This document shows positions 1-5,746 of a stretch of 7,148 bases of DNA, piece after piece; positions within the stretch are counted from its first letter, which is position 1; each line of letters begins with the position of its first letter. A program made the translations under genes and the position numbers. The notes under the pieces are model-generated. The model did not search any database. It was not told where the DNA came from and saw only the letters and a list, made by a program, of their open reading frames with translations. Source of the DNA: Bacteroidales bacterium M5 (GTDB lineage: Bacteria > Bacteroidota > Bacteroidia > Bacteroidales > Muribaculaceae); contig LUJP01000012.1 of assembly GCA_001689535.1 (NCBI GenBank), forward strand, positions 1 through 7,148, in the 5' to 3' direction.

Positions 1-17
1 GGGGGGGGGGGGGGGGG
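1..17. other. Poly-G run at the window edge, probable sequencing or assembly artefact
   Basis: Seventeen consecutive G residues open the window and then stop abruptly at AT-rich sequence. Long G runs at contig tips are a known by-product of two-colour Illumina chemistry, where no signal is read as G. A real homopolymer tract, for example a phase-variable one, cannot be excluded from one sequence, but its position at the very end favours an artefact. Sequence upstream of the first gene is therefore missing or unreliable. Confidence 0.7.
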
Positions 18-47
18 ATTTTATGCCCCGTATTTCGCCAATTTCAC

Positions 48-55
48 TATCTTTG
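48..55 (+). promoter_or_regulatory. Possible Bacteroidetes -7 box (TATCTTTG)
   Basis: TATCTTTG matches the Bacteroidetes -7 consensus TAnnTTTG exactly. No convincing -33 TTTG is seen at the usual distance, because the upstream sequence runs into the poly-G tract. The box lies only 3 bases before the preferred ATG at 59, so a transcript from it would be nearly leaderless. It may be a chance match, or the gene may be read from a lost upstream promoter. Confidence 0.4.
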
Positions 56-58
56 CGT

Positions 59-574
59 ATGGTTGCAATAAATAAATCTCATAAGCAGTTACTCATTTTG
101 TCATTACCTGTAATAGTGGTAATGCTTAATGCGTGTAGTTACTCATCAAGGAAAATCGACTATCCCCTCGAATTTAAATATACCTCTATTTCAATAGAAT
201 ATGATGGCATAGCCGATTCTCTTAAAACAGAACTTGCTGATTCTATATATTCCTGTATTAGAAAAACAGATTTCACTATTGTTAATATTGATAGCTTAAA
301 TGAGGAACAACGCGATAGTCTATTGCTTATAAAAGCAGACCTTTACCAAGATGGTGCTGAATTTGCAATCGGGTTGTCTTTCTATCCATATCGAGGAATA
401 GAGTTTTCTGAAATATATTTATCCAGTATAAAAAAAGAAGATCCACTTATTCATATTAACGCCGCGTCAAGTATTCCATTCTCTGAAAATTACAATCGAC
501 GTAAAGTTTTTGAAATTTTGAACAATGGCTTTATCACCAAAGGCGGCGTTCAACATTTGTTCAGTAATGAATAA
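59..574 (+). CDS. Small putative lipoprotein of unknown function
   Basis: This is a 171-residue protein that I do not recognise. From the ATG at 59 it has a short N-terminus with basic residues (Lys6, Lys9), a hydrophobic stretch at about residues 11-23 and a lipobox-like L-N-A-C with Cys26, so it is probably a lipoprotein exported by the Sec pathway and anchored to a membrane. The mature part is acidic and mixed alpha/beta in character, with no motif I can name. An in-frame ATG at 23 would add 12 residues (MPRISPISLSLR) ahead of the signal. I prefer 59 because the signal peptide then has normal shape, although the -7-like box at 48-55 sits very close. The gene is strongly AT-rich compared with the right half of the window. 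The next gene follows after 37 bases on the same strand, so the two may be co-transcribed. Function is unknown. Confidence 0.7.
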   Translation: MVAINKSHKQLLILSLPVIVVMLNACSYSSRKIDYPLEFKYTSISIEYDGIADSLKTELADSIYSCIRKTDFTIVNIDSLNEEQRDSLLLIKADLYQDGAEFAIGLSFYPYRGIEFSEIYLSSIKKEDPLIHINAASSIPFSENYNRRKVFEILNNGFITKGGVQHLFSNE

Positions 575-611
575 TTACTTATCGCCATGCATTACACACC
601 TCTTTCCGATT

Positions 612-1178
612 ATGAAGAAACTCGCGCTACTTTTCATCGTTATGCTAATCTCTTTTGTTGGCTTCGCACAACAAAAGGCGAAACCGCTTGAAAACTTCGA
701 TGATATCATATTTCAGATACATAAGAGTTTTTTATTGGACGGCGAACCTGATTTTGGTTTTATGATAATAGGATTAGGTAGCGCAGAGGGAGTAATCCTT
801 TCCGCAGACGGAGATAGCATTAGTTATCGTTACCGCACAAAACCATTCGCCACTCTACAACAAAGAGTGAATGAAGCCTGTGAAAAAGGAGAAGAAGGGC
901 CGATACATTATCCTCTTGACACAAAATTGAAAATCAATCGTCATAAAGACATCGATTCTTTCAAAAGTTTTTTACAATATATAGTCAACGAGGCAAAACC
1001 TTTTAGACTTACACCGATTACAAAGGGCTTTAATTGCTATGTTTGCGCTAATGGAGAATGGGCAAACATTAGCGATGGAGAATATCTCTCCGAGGGCGCA
1101 CACAGAGAAATAATAGAACTTATTTTGCTCGCTTGCCAAAACAATGATACGTCAATATTGATAGAGGCATTACAATGA
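612..1178 (+). CDS. Secreted protein of unknown function
   Basis: This is a 188-residue protein that I cannot assign to a family. The ATG at 612 gives a textbook Sec signal peptide: MKK, a hydrophobic core at about residues 4-17, and a likely signal peptidase I site after Ala19 (GFA, then QQ). The open frame extends upstream to an ATG at 525, but that start would overlap the previous gene by 50 bases and put 29 residues before the signal, so I reject it. The mature protein has a glycine-rich patch near residues 54-60 (GLGSAEG) and a C-x-x-C pair (Cys142, Cys145) in NCYVCANGEW. The pair could form a disulfide or bind metal, but two cysteines alone prove neither. Two further cysteines (90 and 175) are present. 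The gene is AT-rich like its upstream neighbour, with no obvious terminator between them, so a two-gene operon of exported proteins is plausible. Role unknown. Confidence 0.72.
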   Translation: MKKLALLFIVMLISFVGFAQQKAKPLENFDDIIFQIHKSFLLDGEPDFGFMIIGLGSAEGVILSADGDSISYRYRTKPFATLQQRVNEACEKGEEGPIHYPLDTKLKINRHKDIDSFKSFLQYIVNEAKPFRLTPITKGFNCYVCANGEWANISDGEYLSEGAHREIIELILLACQNNDTSILIEALQ

Positions 1179-1301
1179 GGGTGAGATAAATGCATTACAA
1201 GCAATATACCATTCAGAATGTCCAATCTATCGAAAAATTCTAACGGCGTCCCATTTTCTTTTATGTTTCAGCTCACATCTGATGAATAATAAATAATATG
1301 T

Positions 1302-1318
1302 CATCACAAATTGTGATG
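1302..1318. promoter_or_regulatory. Perfect 17-base palindrome, operator-like
   Basis: CATCACAA and TTGTGATG are perfect 8-base inverted arms around a single central A at 1310. There is no T-tract after it and the spacer is too short for an RNA hairpin loop, so it resembles a binding site for a dimeric DNA-binding protein rather than a terminator. Its core CAAATTG recurs in the palindrome centred at 1430. The core ACA-AAT-TGT differs in spacing from the TACA-n2-TGTA core of BlaI/MecI operators, and no such regulator gene is present. Function is inferred from symmetry only. Confidence 0.45.
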
Positions 1319-1419
1319 TCCAATTCGATCAAAATGGCATATATTAAGGCAACCTGATGCGCAAGGAACAAACTATAATCTAAAGTAAAATCTATGGTCA
1401 GAGACGAAGAAGAACGTCC

Positions 1420-1440
1420 AAGATGCCAAATTGGCACCTT
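1420..1440. promoter_or_regulatory. Second CAAATTG-centred palindrome upstream of the beta-lactamase
   Basis: Inner arms TGCCAA (1424-1429) and TTGGCA (1431-1436) flank a central A at 1430. After one mismatch pair (1423/1437) the outer AAG (1420-1422) and CTT (1438-1440) also pair. Its centre is exactly 120 bases from the centre of the 1302-1318 palindrome and it shares the CAAATTG core. It ends 68 bases before the beta-lactamase start, a sensible place for an operator. No regulator is encoded in the window. Confidence 0.4.
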
Positions 1441-1508
1441 GAACCATGGATACACCAACAAATTTTAAAACACTGGAAATAATTAAATTACAAAAACATA
1501 GCTTTAAC

Positions 1509-2426
1509 ATGAGACTTTATCCACTTCTGATTTTTACTACTTTACTGTTTTGTTGCTGTGCATGTAAAAATACGAGACCGAGTGAGGGGCCATCACTGCA
1601 GGACGAACTGTATGCATTGGTCGATACTGTGCCGGGGACAGTAGGCATTGCATTTATCTGCGACAATGATACAGCAACCGTAAACAATGGGGTGAAATAT
1701 CCGATGATGAGTGTGTTCAAGTTCCATCAGGCGCTGGGTGTGGCCGAGACTGTTGAGAAAAGAGGGAATACACTGGACAGCATGCTGCTTGTCCACAGCA
1801 ATGAACTTGACCGGAACACATGGAGCCCCATGCTCAAAAAATACCCTGAGGGCGATTTCAACATCTCCATCAGCGAATTATTGAGTTACGCGATAACAAA
1901 GAGCGACAATAATGCGAGCAATCTGATGTTCAAACATATTCTTTCGCCGGGCGAGACGAACGATTTCGTCAAATCCATAGCCCGCGACACCACATTTCAG
2001 ATTCGCTATTCGGAATCGGAGATGAAGGCCAAACACCCATTAAGTTATCTCAACTGCACATCGCCGCTGGCAGCCGCATCGCTGATGCGACAGGTGTTCG
2101 AAGAGCAATTGGTTGACGCCGCCGCCCAGGATTCAATCAGGCATTATCTTTCGATAGTCACCACGGGGCACGACCGCCTTGGAGCGGCCGTGGAGAATGC
2201 CGACATTATGATATTCGCCCATAAAACCGGCAGCGGCTACCGTAACGAAGCCGGTGAACTGATGGCCCATAATGATGTGGGGTATTTCCGTCTCAAAGAT
2301 GGCCGCAGCTACAGTCTGGCCGTCTTTATCCGCGACTTCCGGGGCAGCGAAGAGGAAGCCTCCGCAGTGATTGCCAACATTTCCAAATGCGTTTACAACC
2401 GCTTCAAGAATCCACCAATGCGTTGA
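1509..2426 (+). CDS. bla: Class A (subclass A2) serine beta-lactamase, lipoprotein-type
   Basis: This 305-residue protein hydrolyses the beta-lactam ring through a serine acyl-enzyme, protecting penicillin-binding proteins outside the inner membrane. All class A motifs are visible: S-V-F-K at 68-71 (catalytic Ser68, Lys71; Ambler 70/73), S-D-N at 132-134 (Ambler 130-132), an omega-loop glutamate in YSESEM (Glu169 or Glu171; Ambler 166) and H-K-T-G-S-G at 238-243 (Ambler 234-236). The wording around them (YPMMSVFKFHQALGV, NTWSPMLKKYP, SDNNASN) resembles the CfxA/CepA/PER branch of Bacteroidetes, subclass A2, which is often cephalosporin-directed. It is not recognisably one of the named clinical enzymes. 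The start at 1509 gives MRLYP, a hydrophobic core and a Cys-rich end (Cys15-17, Cys19), so lipid anchoring is likely but the modified cysteine is uncertain. The open frame extends to an ATG at 1446, which would bury the signal. Its 5' end is AT-rich and the body becomes GC-richer. No blaI/blaR partner is seen. Confidence 0.93.
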   Translation: MRLYPLLIFTTLLFCCCACKNTRPSEGPSLQDELYALVDTVPGTVGIAFICDNDTATVNNGVKYPMMSVFKFHQALGVAETVEKRGNTLDSMLLVHSNELDRNTWSPMLKKYPEGDFNISISELLSYAITKSDNNASNLMFKHILSPGETNDFVKSIARDTTFQIRYSESEMKAKHPLSYLNCTSPLAAASLMRQVFEEQLVDAAAQDSIRHYLSIVTTGHDRLGAAVENADIMIFAHKTGSGYRNEAGELMAHNDVGYFRLKDGRSYSLAVFIRDFRGSEEEASAVIANISKCVYNRFKNPPMR

Positions 2427-2453
2427 TAGCACTATGCGGTTAAATAATAAAAG

Positions 2454-2488
2454 GACCCCGTGGAGAGAGCACTGTTCTCCACGGGGTC
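2454..2488 (-). terminator. Strong hairpin terminator between convergent genes, best oriented for the GH3 gene
   Basis: GACCCCGTGGAGA (2454-2466) pairs perfectly over 13 bases with TCTCCACGGGGTC (2476-2488) around a 9-base loop. Read on the minus strand, the stem is followed by CTTTTATTATTTAA, a U-rich tail, so it fits as the intrinsic terminator of the minus-strand glycosidase, whose stop codon is 81 bases before it. On the plus strand the tail (ACTCATATTA) is poorer, but the hairpin begins 27 bases after the beta-lactamase stop and may also slow or protect that transcript. Confidence 0.85.
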
Positions 2489-2569
2489 ACTCATATTATG
2501 TCTTAGGGTCACCACATAGGATATCGACGATTCATGAAGTGACTGCTTTCGGACCGATAAAACCGGCGG

Positions 2570-4936
2570 TTATTTCGGGGCGGTGATGGAGGCGGTGGCG
2601 CGGAGGCGGATGTCGTCGGATGAGGCGCCCACCATTATCTCCCAGGGAGCGGTTTCGAGGCGGCTCTGCATGTCGAGTCCTATTATTTCGAAATCCTTGG
2701 CGTTGAGCGGGAGAGTCACCTTAACGCTCTTGCCGGCGGGAACGGTCACACGGCTGAAAGCCTTGAGCTGTTTCATAGGCTGAACAGTCGAAGCATACTT
2801 CGGCCGGGCGTAGAGCTGCACTACCTCGTCGCCGTCGCGTGAGCCGGTGTTCGTCACTGTAAGCGTTGCCGAAACGGGGACGCCGGTTGCCGGATCTGCT
2901 GCGACTTCGAGGCCGGAGTACTCAAACGTGGTGTAGCTCAGACCGTAGCCGAAAGGATAGAGGGGCTTGGCGGAGAGCTCCACATAGTCGTGGAGCGCGG
3001 GCGAACGGCGGTTGTAGTAAATCGGTATCTGTCCGAGGGCGCGGGGCACGGTATAAGGCAGTCGGCCCGAAGGGTTGAAGCTGCCGAATATCACGTCGGC
3101 AATCGCAGTGCCACCCTCCTGGCCGGGATAATAGGCGGTAAGGAGAGCGTCGGCATTGGCTTCGGCCCAGGTTTTGTCGAGCGGACGGCCTTCAACATAC
3201 ACCACCACAAGAGGCTTGCCCGTGTCCTTGAGGGCCTCCAGAAGTTCCTGCTGGCGACCCATCAGCGTAAGGGTGGCGCGGTCGTAACCCTCGCCGCTTT
3301 CCATATCGCTCACTGCATTGGCGTCGACCACGGCGGCGCCTGTTTCCTTATACGATGTCTTGAAATCGCGTGCGCTCGAACCGCCCACAACAGCCACAAC
3401 CACATCGGCGCCGCGGGCAGCAGCCACTGCAGCGGAAATGTCGGTATTGGCTGTATCACGGATGGCGCATCCCTTCACATACACGAGGTTTTCTTTGGAG
3501 AGGTGGTTCAGGAAACCGTGGCGCACGGTCTTCACGTTGCCCTCGTCCTGCGGGGCGGTATAGTCACCGAGCATATTGTACACATTGTCGGCGTTCGGAC
3601 CAACGAGCGCCACTTTCACCTTCTTCGGGTCGAGCGGCAGGATGGAGCCGGAATTCTTCAGAAGGGTCACCGACTCGCGGGCTACGTCGAGAGCAACGTT
3701 GCGGTGGGAGTCGTTGCGCACCGCGCGGGCAGCCGCAGCGGGGTCTACGTATGGATTCTCAAACAGTCCCATCTCGAATTTTAGGGTAAGCACCCAGCGC
3801 ACGGCATTGTCAAGGTCGGCCTCGGTGATCTTACCCTCTTTCAGCGCTGTGGTGAGATTGCGGAAAGCCTGACCGCCCAGATCCACGTCAAGGCCGGCAA
3901 GCAGCGCATTGGTAGCGGCGCCAACCATATCGGGCACCGTGTGATGGCTGCCGAGAATGCCTTCGATACTGTAGAGGTCGCTGACGGTGTAGCCGCGGAA
4001 CTTCCAGCGGTCGCGCAACAGATTGGTGAGGAGCTCGCGGTTGGAGGTACACGGAACACCGTCAACCGAGTTATACGAGGTCATCACCGAGAGTGCGCCG
4101 GCATCTATGGCGTCGTGGAACGGCGGCAGAAAATAAAGATACAGGTCGCGCTCGCCCACGGTGGTGAAATTGCCGTTCTGACCTCCTTCGGGGGCAGCGT
4201 AGGCTATGAAGTGTTTCAGGGTGGCTATGGTGGAGTTGGGTTTGGCAAGGTCACCGCCACCAAGACCGCGTACCATCGCGGCTCCGATTGTACCGGCGAG
4301 CTTGGGATCCTCGCCCATGGTCTCCTCCACGCGGCTCCAGCGGGGATCGCGCACAAGGTCGAGAACCGGGCCGTAGCTTATGTGGGCGCCCTGCGTGCGC
4401 ACTTCATTACCTATCACGCGGCCCACGCTTTCTATCAGCTCAGGGTTCCACGTGGCGGCCATGCCGATGCCTGTGGGGAACACGGTGGCGCCAATGGCCA
4501 TGTGGCCGTGAGGAGCCTCCTCGGCAAGGAACATCGGTATGCCAAGGCGAGTATTCTCAATCACGTATTTCTGGATGGCATTGCCGGCCATGGCCGCGAG
4601 GCGCGGATTAAGGCCATTGTCGAGAGTACGCTGGGTCCAGGGGTCGGCACGATACACGGCCCACAGCATTCCCGGCTGCGCCTGCGCCATCAGTTCACGG
4701 AACTTCTGCGACACAGCCACGCTCTTGCGGTCGGCACTCACATCATACATCTCCCAGCCTAGCGGACACAGAAGCTGGCCCACTTTCTCCTCCACGGTCA
4801 TGCGGCCTATCAGGTCGTCGACACGCTTTTCAACCGGAAGCTTGGGATTGAGGAAATCGCCCTTAACCGAGCGCGCGTGCGCCCCGAGCGTGAAAACTGC
4901 GGCAAGTGCCGTGGCAAACAATAATTTCTTTCGCAT
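2570..4936 (-). CDS. Secreted GH3 beta-glycosidase (beta-glucosidase/beta-xylosidase)
   Basis: This 788-residue enzyme should remove terminal beta-linked sugars from oligosaccharides, probably in the periplasm. It has a Sec signal peptide (MRKKLLF to AHA, cleavage after Ala21). The GH3 N-terminal barrel spans about residues 35-395, with EEAPHG (139-144), RDPRWSRVEETMGEDP (196-211), KHF (241-243) and the nucleophile Asp320 in YTVSD. The GH3 C-terminal domain spans about 420-665 with SGEGYDR (547-553), where Glu549 is the likely acid/base by analogy with Thermotoga Bgl3B. A fibronectin III-like domain follows (about 690-785). Length and order match BglX-type enzymes. A Glu (140) stands where many beta-glucosidases have Asp in the -1 subsite, which hints at xylosidase activity; the substrate stays open. 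The frame runs on to an ATG at 4984, but 4936 places the signal peptide at the N-terminus. The gene is transcribed alone, divergent from the next gene and convergent with the beta-lactamase. No SusC/D or polysaccharide-utilisation partner is visible. Confidence 0.93.
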   Translation of the reverse strand: MRKKLLFATALAAVFTLGAHARSVKGDFLNPKLPVEKRVDDLIGRMTVEEKVGQLLCPLGWEMYDVSADRKSVAVSQKFRELMAQAQPGMLWAVYRADPWTQRTLDNGLNPRLAAMAGNAIQKYVIENTRLGIPMFLAEEAPHGHMAIGATVFPTGIGMAATWNPELIESVGRVIGNEVRTQGAHISYGPVLDLVRDPRWSRVEETMGEDPKLAGTIGAAMVRGLGGGDLAKPNSTIATLKHFIAYAAPEGGQNGNFTTVGERDLYLYFLPPFHDAIDAGALSVMTSYNSVDGVPCTSNRELLTNLLRDRWKFRGYTVSDLYSIEGILGSHHTVPDMVGAATNALLAGLDVDLGGQAFRNLTTALKEGKITEADLDNAVRWVLTLKFEMGLFENPYVDPAAAARAVRNDSHRNVALDVARESVTLLKNSGSILPLDPKKVKVALVGPNADNVYNMLGDYTAPQDEGNVKTVRHGFLNHLSKENLVYVKGCAIRDTANTDISAAVAAARGADVVVAVVGGSSARDFKTSYKETGAAVVDANAVSDMESGEGYDRATLTLMGRQQELLEALKDTGKPLVVVYVEGRPLDKTWAEANADALLTAYYPGQEGGTAIADVIFGSFNPSGRLPYTVPRALGQIPIYYNRRSPALHDYVELSAKPLYPFGYGLSYTTFEYSGLEVAADPATGVPVSATLTVTNTGSRDGDEVVQLYARPKYASTVQPMKQLKAFSRVTVPAGKSVKVTLPLNAKDFEIIGLDMQSRLETAPWEIMVGASSDDIRLRATASITAPK

Positions 4937-4950
4937 ATCTGTATTTATAT

Positions 4951-4958
4951 CAAATCTA
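4951..4958 (-). promoter_or_regulatory. Second -7-like box (TAGATTTG) close to the GH3 start
   Basis: On the minus strand TAGATTTG fits TAnnTTTG. It ends 14 bases before the GH3 start codon, so a transcript from it would have a leader of only a few bases. The box at 5013-5020 gives a more usual leader and is preferred. This one may be an alternative start site or a chance match. Confidence 0.25.
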
Positions 4959-4963
4959 AGGTG

Positions 4964-5006
4964 TGCGGCACCGAAGTCAGGCATAAGCTTTTCATGGCGT
5001 GCCGCA
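4964..5006 (-). promoter_or_regulatory. Inverted repeat in the 5' leader of the GH3 gene
   Basis: TGCGGCAC (4964-4971) and GTGCCGCA (4999-5006) are perfect 8-base inverted arms separated by 27 bases. If transcription starts about 6-8 bases downstream of the -7 box at 5013-5020, the first arm forms the very 5' end of the mRNA, making a 5'-terminal stem-loop ahead of the start codon at 4936. It could stabilise the message, control translation, or be a protein-binding site. No known riboswitch class is recognised. Confidence 0.4.
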
Positions 5007-5012
5007 TCTGTG

Positions 5013-5020
5013 CAAATTTA
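5013..5020 (-). promoter_or_regulatory. Bacteroidetes -7 box (TAAATTTG) for the GH3 gene
   Basis: On the minus strand TAAATTTG matches TAnnTTTG exactly and would start transcription near 5005, giving a leader of about 70 bases to the GH3 start codon at 4936. No good -33 TTTG is seen about 17-21 bases upstream, where the sequence is GTGAATGG, so the promoter may be weak or need an activator. Confidence 0.5.
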
Positions 5021-5074
5021 GCCAAAATTTAAATTCCATTCACCCCTACTGCAGCATAAAAGCTCATTTTAAAG

Positions 5075-5103
5075 TTTGTATTGTCAAAATTTCAGTATAT
5101 TTG
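5075..5103 (+). promoter_or_regulatory. Bacteroidetes promoter (TTTG / TATATTTG) for the small exported protein
   Basis: TTTG at 5075-5078 and TATATTTG at 5096-5103 match the -33 and -7 elements of the Bacteroidetes sigma-ABfr promoter, with 17 bases between them. The expected start near 5110 leaves an AT-rich leader of about 30 bases before the ATG at 5140. This is the most complete promoter in the window. Confidence 0.7.
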
Positions 5104-5139
5104 CGAAAAGATAACAAATCCTTTAACATCTTTACCGCA

Positions 5140-5631
5140 ATGAAAAAATCAAACTTATTATGGTTGCTTCTCGGAGCGTTCCTGATTACCTGCTTCGCTC
5201 CCCTTTCGCTCCAGGCCAAGAAGAAAGTGGATCTTTCCACTTACAGATATGTGGCTACCTATACAGATGACCTGCGCTACCGCGACTATGACAAATGGAA
5301 TTACCGCAATACCGAGGCCACCATCCTCGAGGCCATAGGCAAGACCCGTCTGCAGCTGATAGAGAACACCGAGATCGCCAAGATGACCGACCTCCAGAAG
5401 ATGCAGCTGCTGCTGGTGCGCTTCACCATGAACCAGCATGAACAGGACGGCACGATTACCGTAGACTTCATGTCGCCCGGCAACAAGAAACCGGTGGCAT
5501 CCTACCGCACCTCATTCAAGACCTCAATGAATGCCTCCGAGGCGCTTGAAAGCGCAACCGAGCGCATAATCAAGAAAATCGAGAAAGACTTTCCGCCCGA
5601 ACCTGCCGACGATACCAAAGCGGCCAAATAA
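5140..5631 (+). CDS. Small exported protein of unknown function
   Basis: This is a 163-residue protein I do not recognise. The ATG at 5140 gives MKKSN, a long hydrophobic stretch (about residues 6-25) and a likely signal peptidase I site after Ala26 (SLQA, then KKKV). Cys18 lies inside the hydrophobic core with Thr before it, so a lipobox is possible but less likely. The mature part has a Tyr/Arg/Asp-rich segment (about 35-56), a helical region (57-98), a short beta-like segment (104-126) and a charged helical tail ending in Pro, Asp and Lys. The frame is open upstream to 4999, but that extension crosses the promoter and is rejected. Codon use is GC-rich like purB. It has its own promoter and terminator, so it is a single-gene unit, divergent from the GH3 gene. 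Envelope location is inferred from the signal peptide; the role is unknown. Confidence 0.82.
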   Translation: MKKSNLLWLLLGAFLITCFAPLSLQAKKKVDLSTYRYVATYTDDLRYRDYDKWNYRNTEATILEAIGKTRLQLIENTEIAKMTDLQKMQLLLVRFTMNQHEQDGTITVDFMSPGNKKPVASYRTSFKTSMNASEALESATERIIKKIEKDFPPEPADDTKAAK

Positions 5632-5652
5632 ACATTTACTGTAAGGAAACAT

Positions 5653-5694
5653 AAATCCGTGGGAACGGCATAGCCTCTTCCCGCGGATTTTTTT
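5653..5694 (+). terminator. Rho-independent terminator after the small exported protein
   Basis: AAATCCGTGGGAA (5653-5665) pairs with TTCCCGCGGATTT (5678-5690) over 13 positions, one of them a G-U pair (5660/5683). The loop contains a further GGC-ATA-GCC mini-stem (5667-5675). The hairpin runs directly into seven T residues (5688-5694). It lies 22 bases after the stop codon at 5631 and should end that transcript before purB. Confidence 0.9.
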
Positions 5695-5695
5695 G

Positions 5696-5703
5696 TAAAT
5701 TTG
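5696..5703 (+). promoter_or_regulatory. Bacteroidetes -7 box (TAAATTTG) for purB
   Basis: TAAATTTG matches TAnnTTTG and begins one base after the preceding terminator's T-tract. Transcription would start near 5710, about 37 bases before the purB ATG. The -33 region would lie inside the terminator hairpin and shows no TTTG at the usual spacing. I see no recognisable purine riboswitch or operator in the short leader. Confidence 0.6.
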
Positions 5704-5746
5704 CACTTCCAATGATAATTATCACAGAAACTCAATCATTTTCATA

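Larger units (their letters stand above)
1179..1508. other. 330-base gene-free region upstream of the beta-lactamase
   Basis: I find no convincing gene here. A minus-strand frame at 1273-1461 (62 codons) begins with TTG and has no supporting features. The stretch is AT-rich and holds two palindromes, described separately. I see no exact TAnnTTTG promoter box. The nearest match is TATGTTTC at 1262-1269, with one mismatch, which would give a leader of more than 200 bases. There is no clear hairpin with a T-tract to end the upstream pair. The palindromes and the length suggest a regulatory region, but this is inference. Confidence 0.5.

Noticed and set aside
525..611. Upstream ATG extension of the secreted-protein gene
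   Set aside because: It would overlap the previous gene by 50 bases and place 29 residues before a textbook signal peptide beginning at 612.
1302..1318. Reading the palindrome as a BlaI/MecI operator
   Set aside because: The core half-sites are spaced by three bases instead of two and lack the flanking TACA/TGTA form. No BlaI or BlaR1 gene is in the window.
1273..1461. Minus-strand 62-codon frame in the gap before the beta-lactamase
   Set aside because: It starts with TTG, overlaps both palindromes, and has no promoter box or recognisable protein features.
2489..2569. Short hairpin and GTGACCC repeat between the terminator and the GH3 stop
   Set aside because: The possible stem is only about four pairs and the repeat is seven bases, both within chance expectation.
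2990..3784. Long plus-strand open frame (264 codons) antisense to the GH3 gene
   Set aside because: It lies wholly within the GH3 coding sequence. Its protein is rich in His, Gly and Val with no domain, as expected from reading GC-rich codons backwards.
3941..4762. Plus-strand open frame of 273 codons antisense to the GH3 gene
   Set aside because: It is another antisense frame of a gene whose GH3 motifs are intact. It has no start context, signal or motif of its own.
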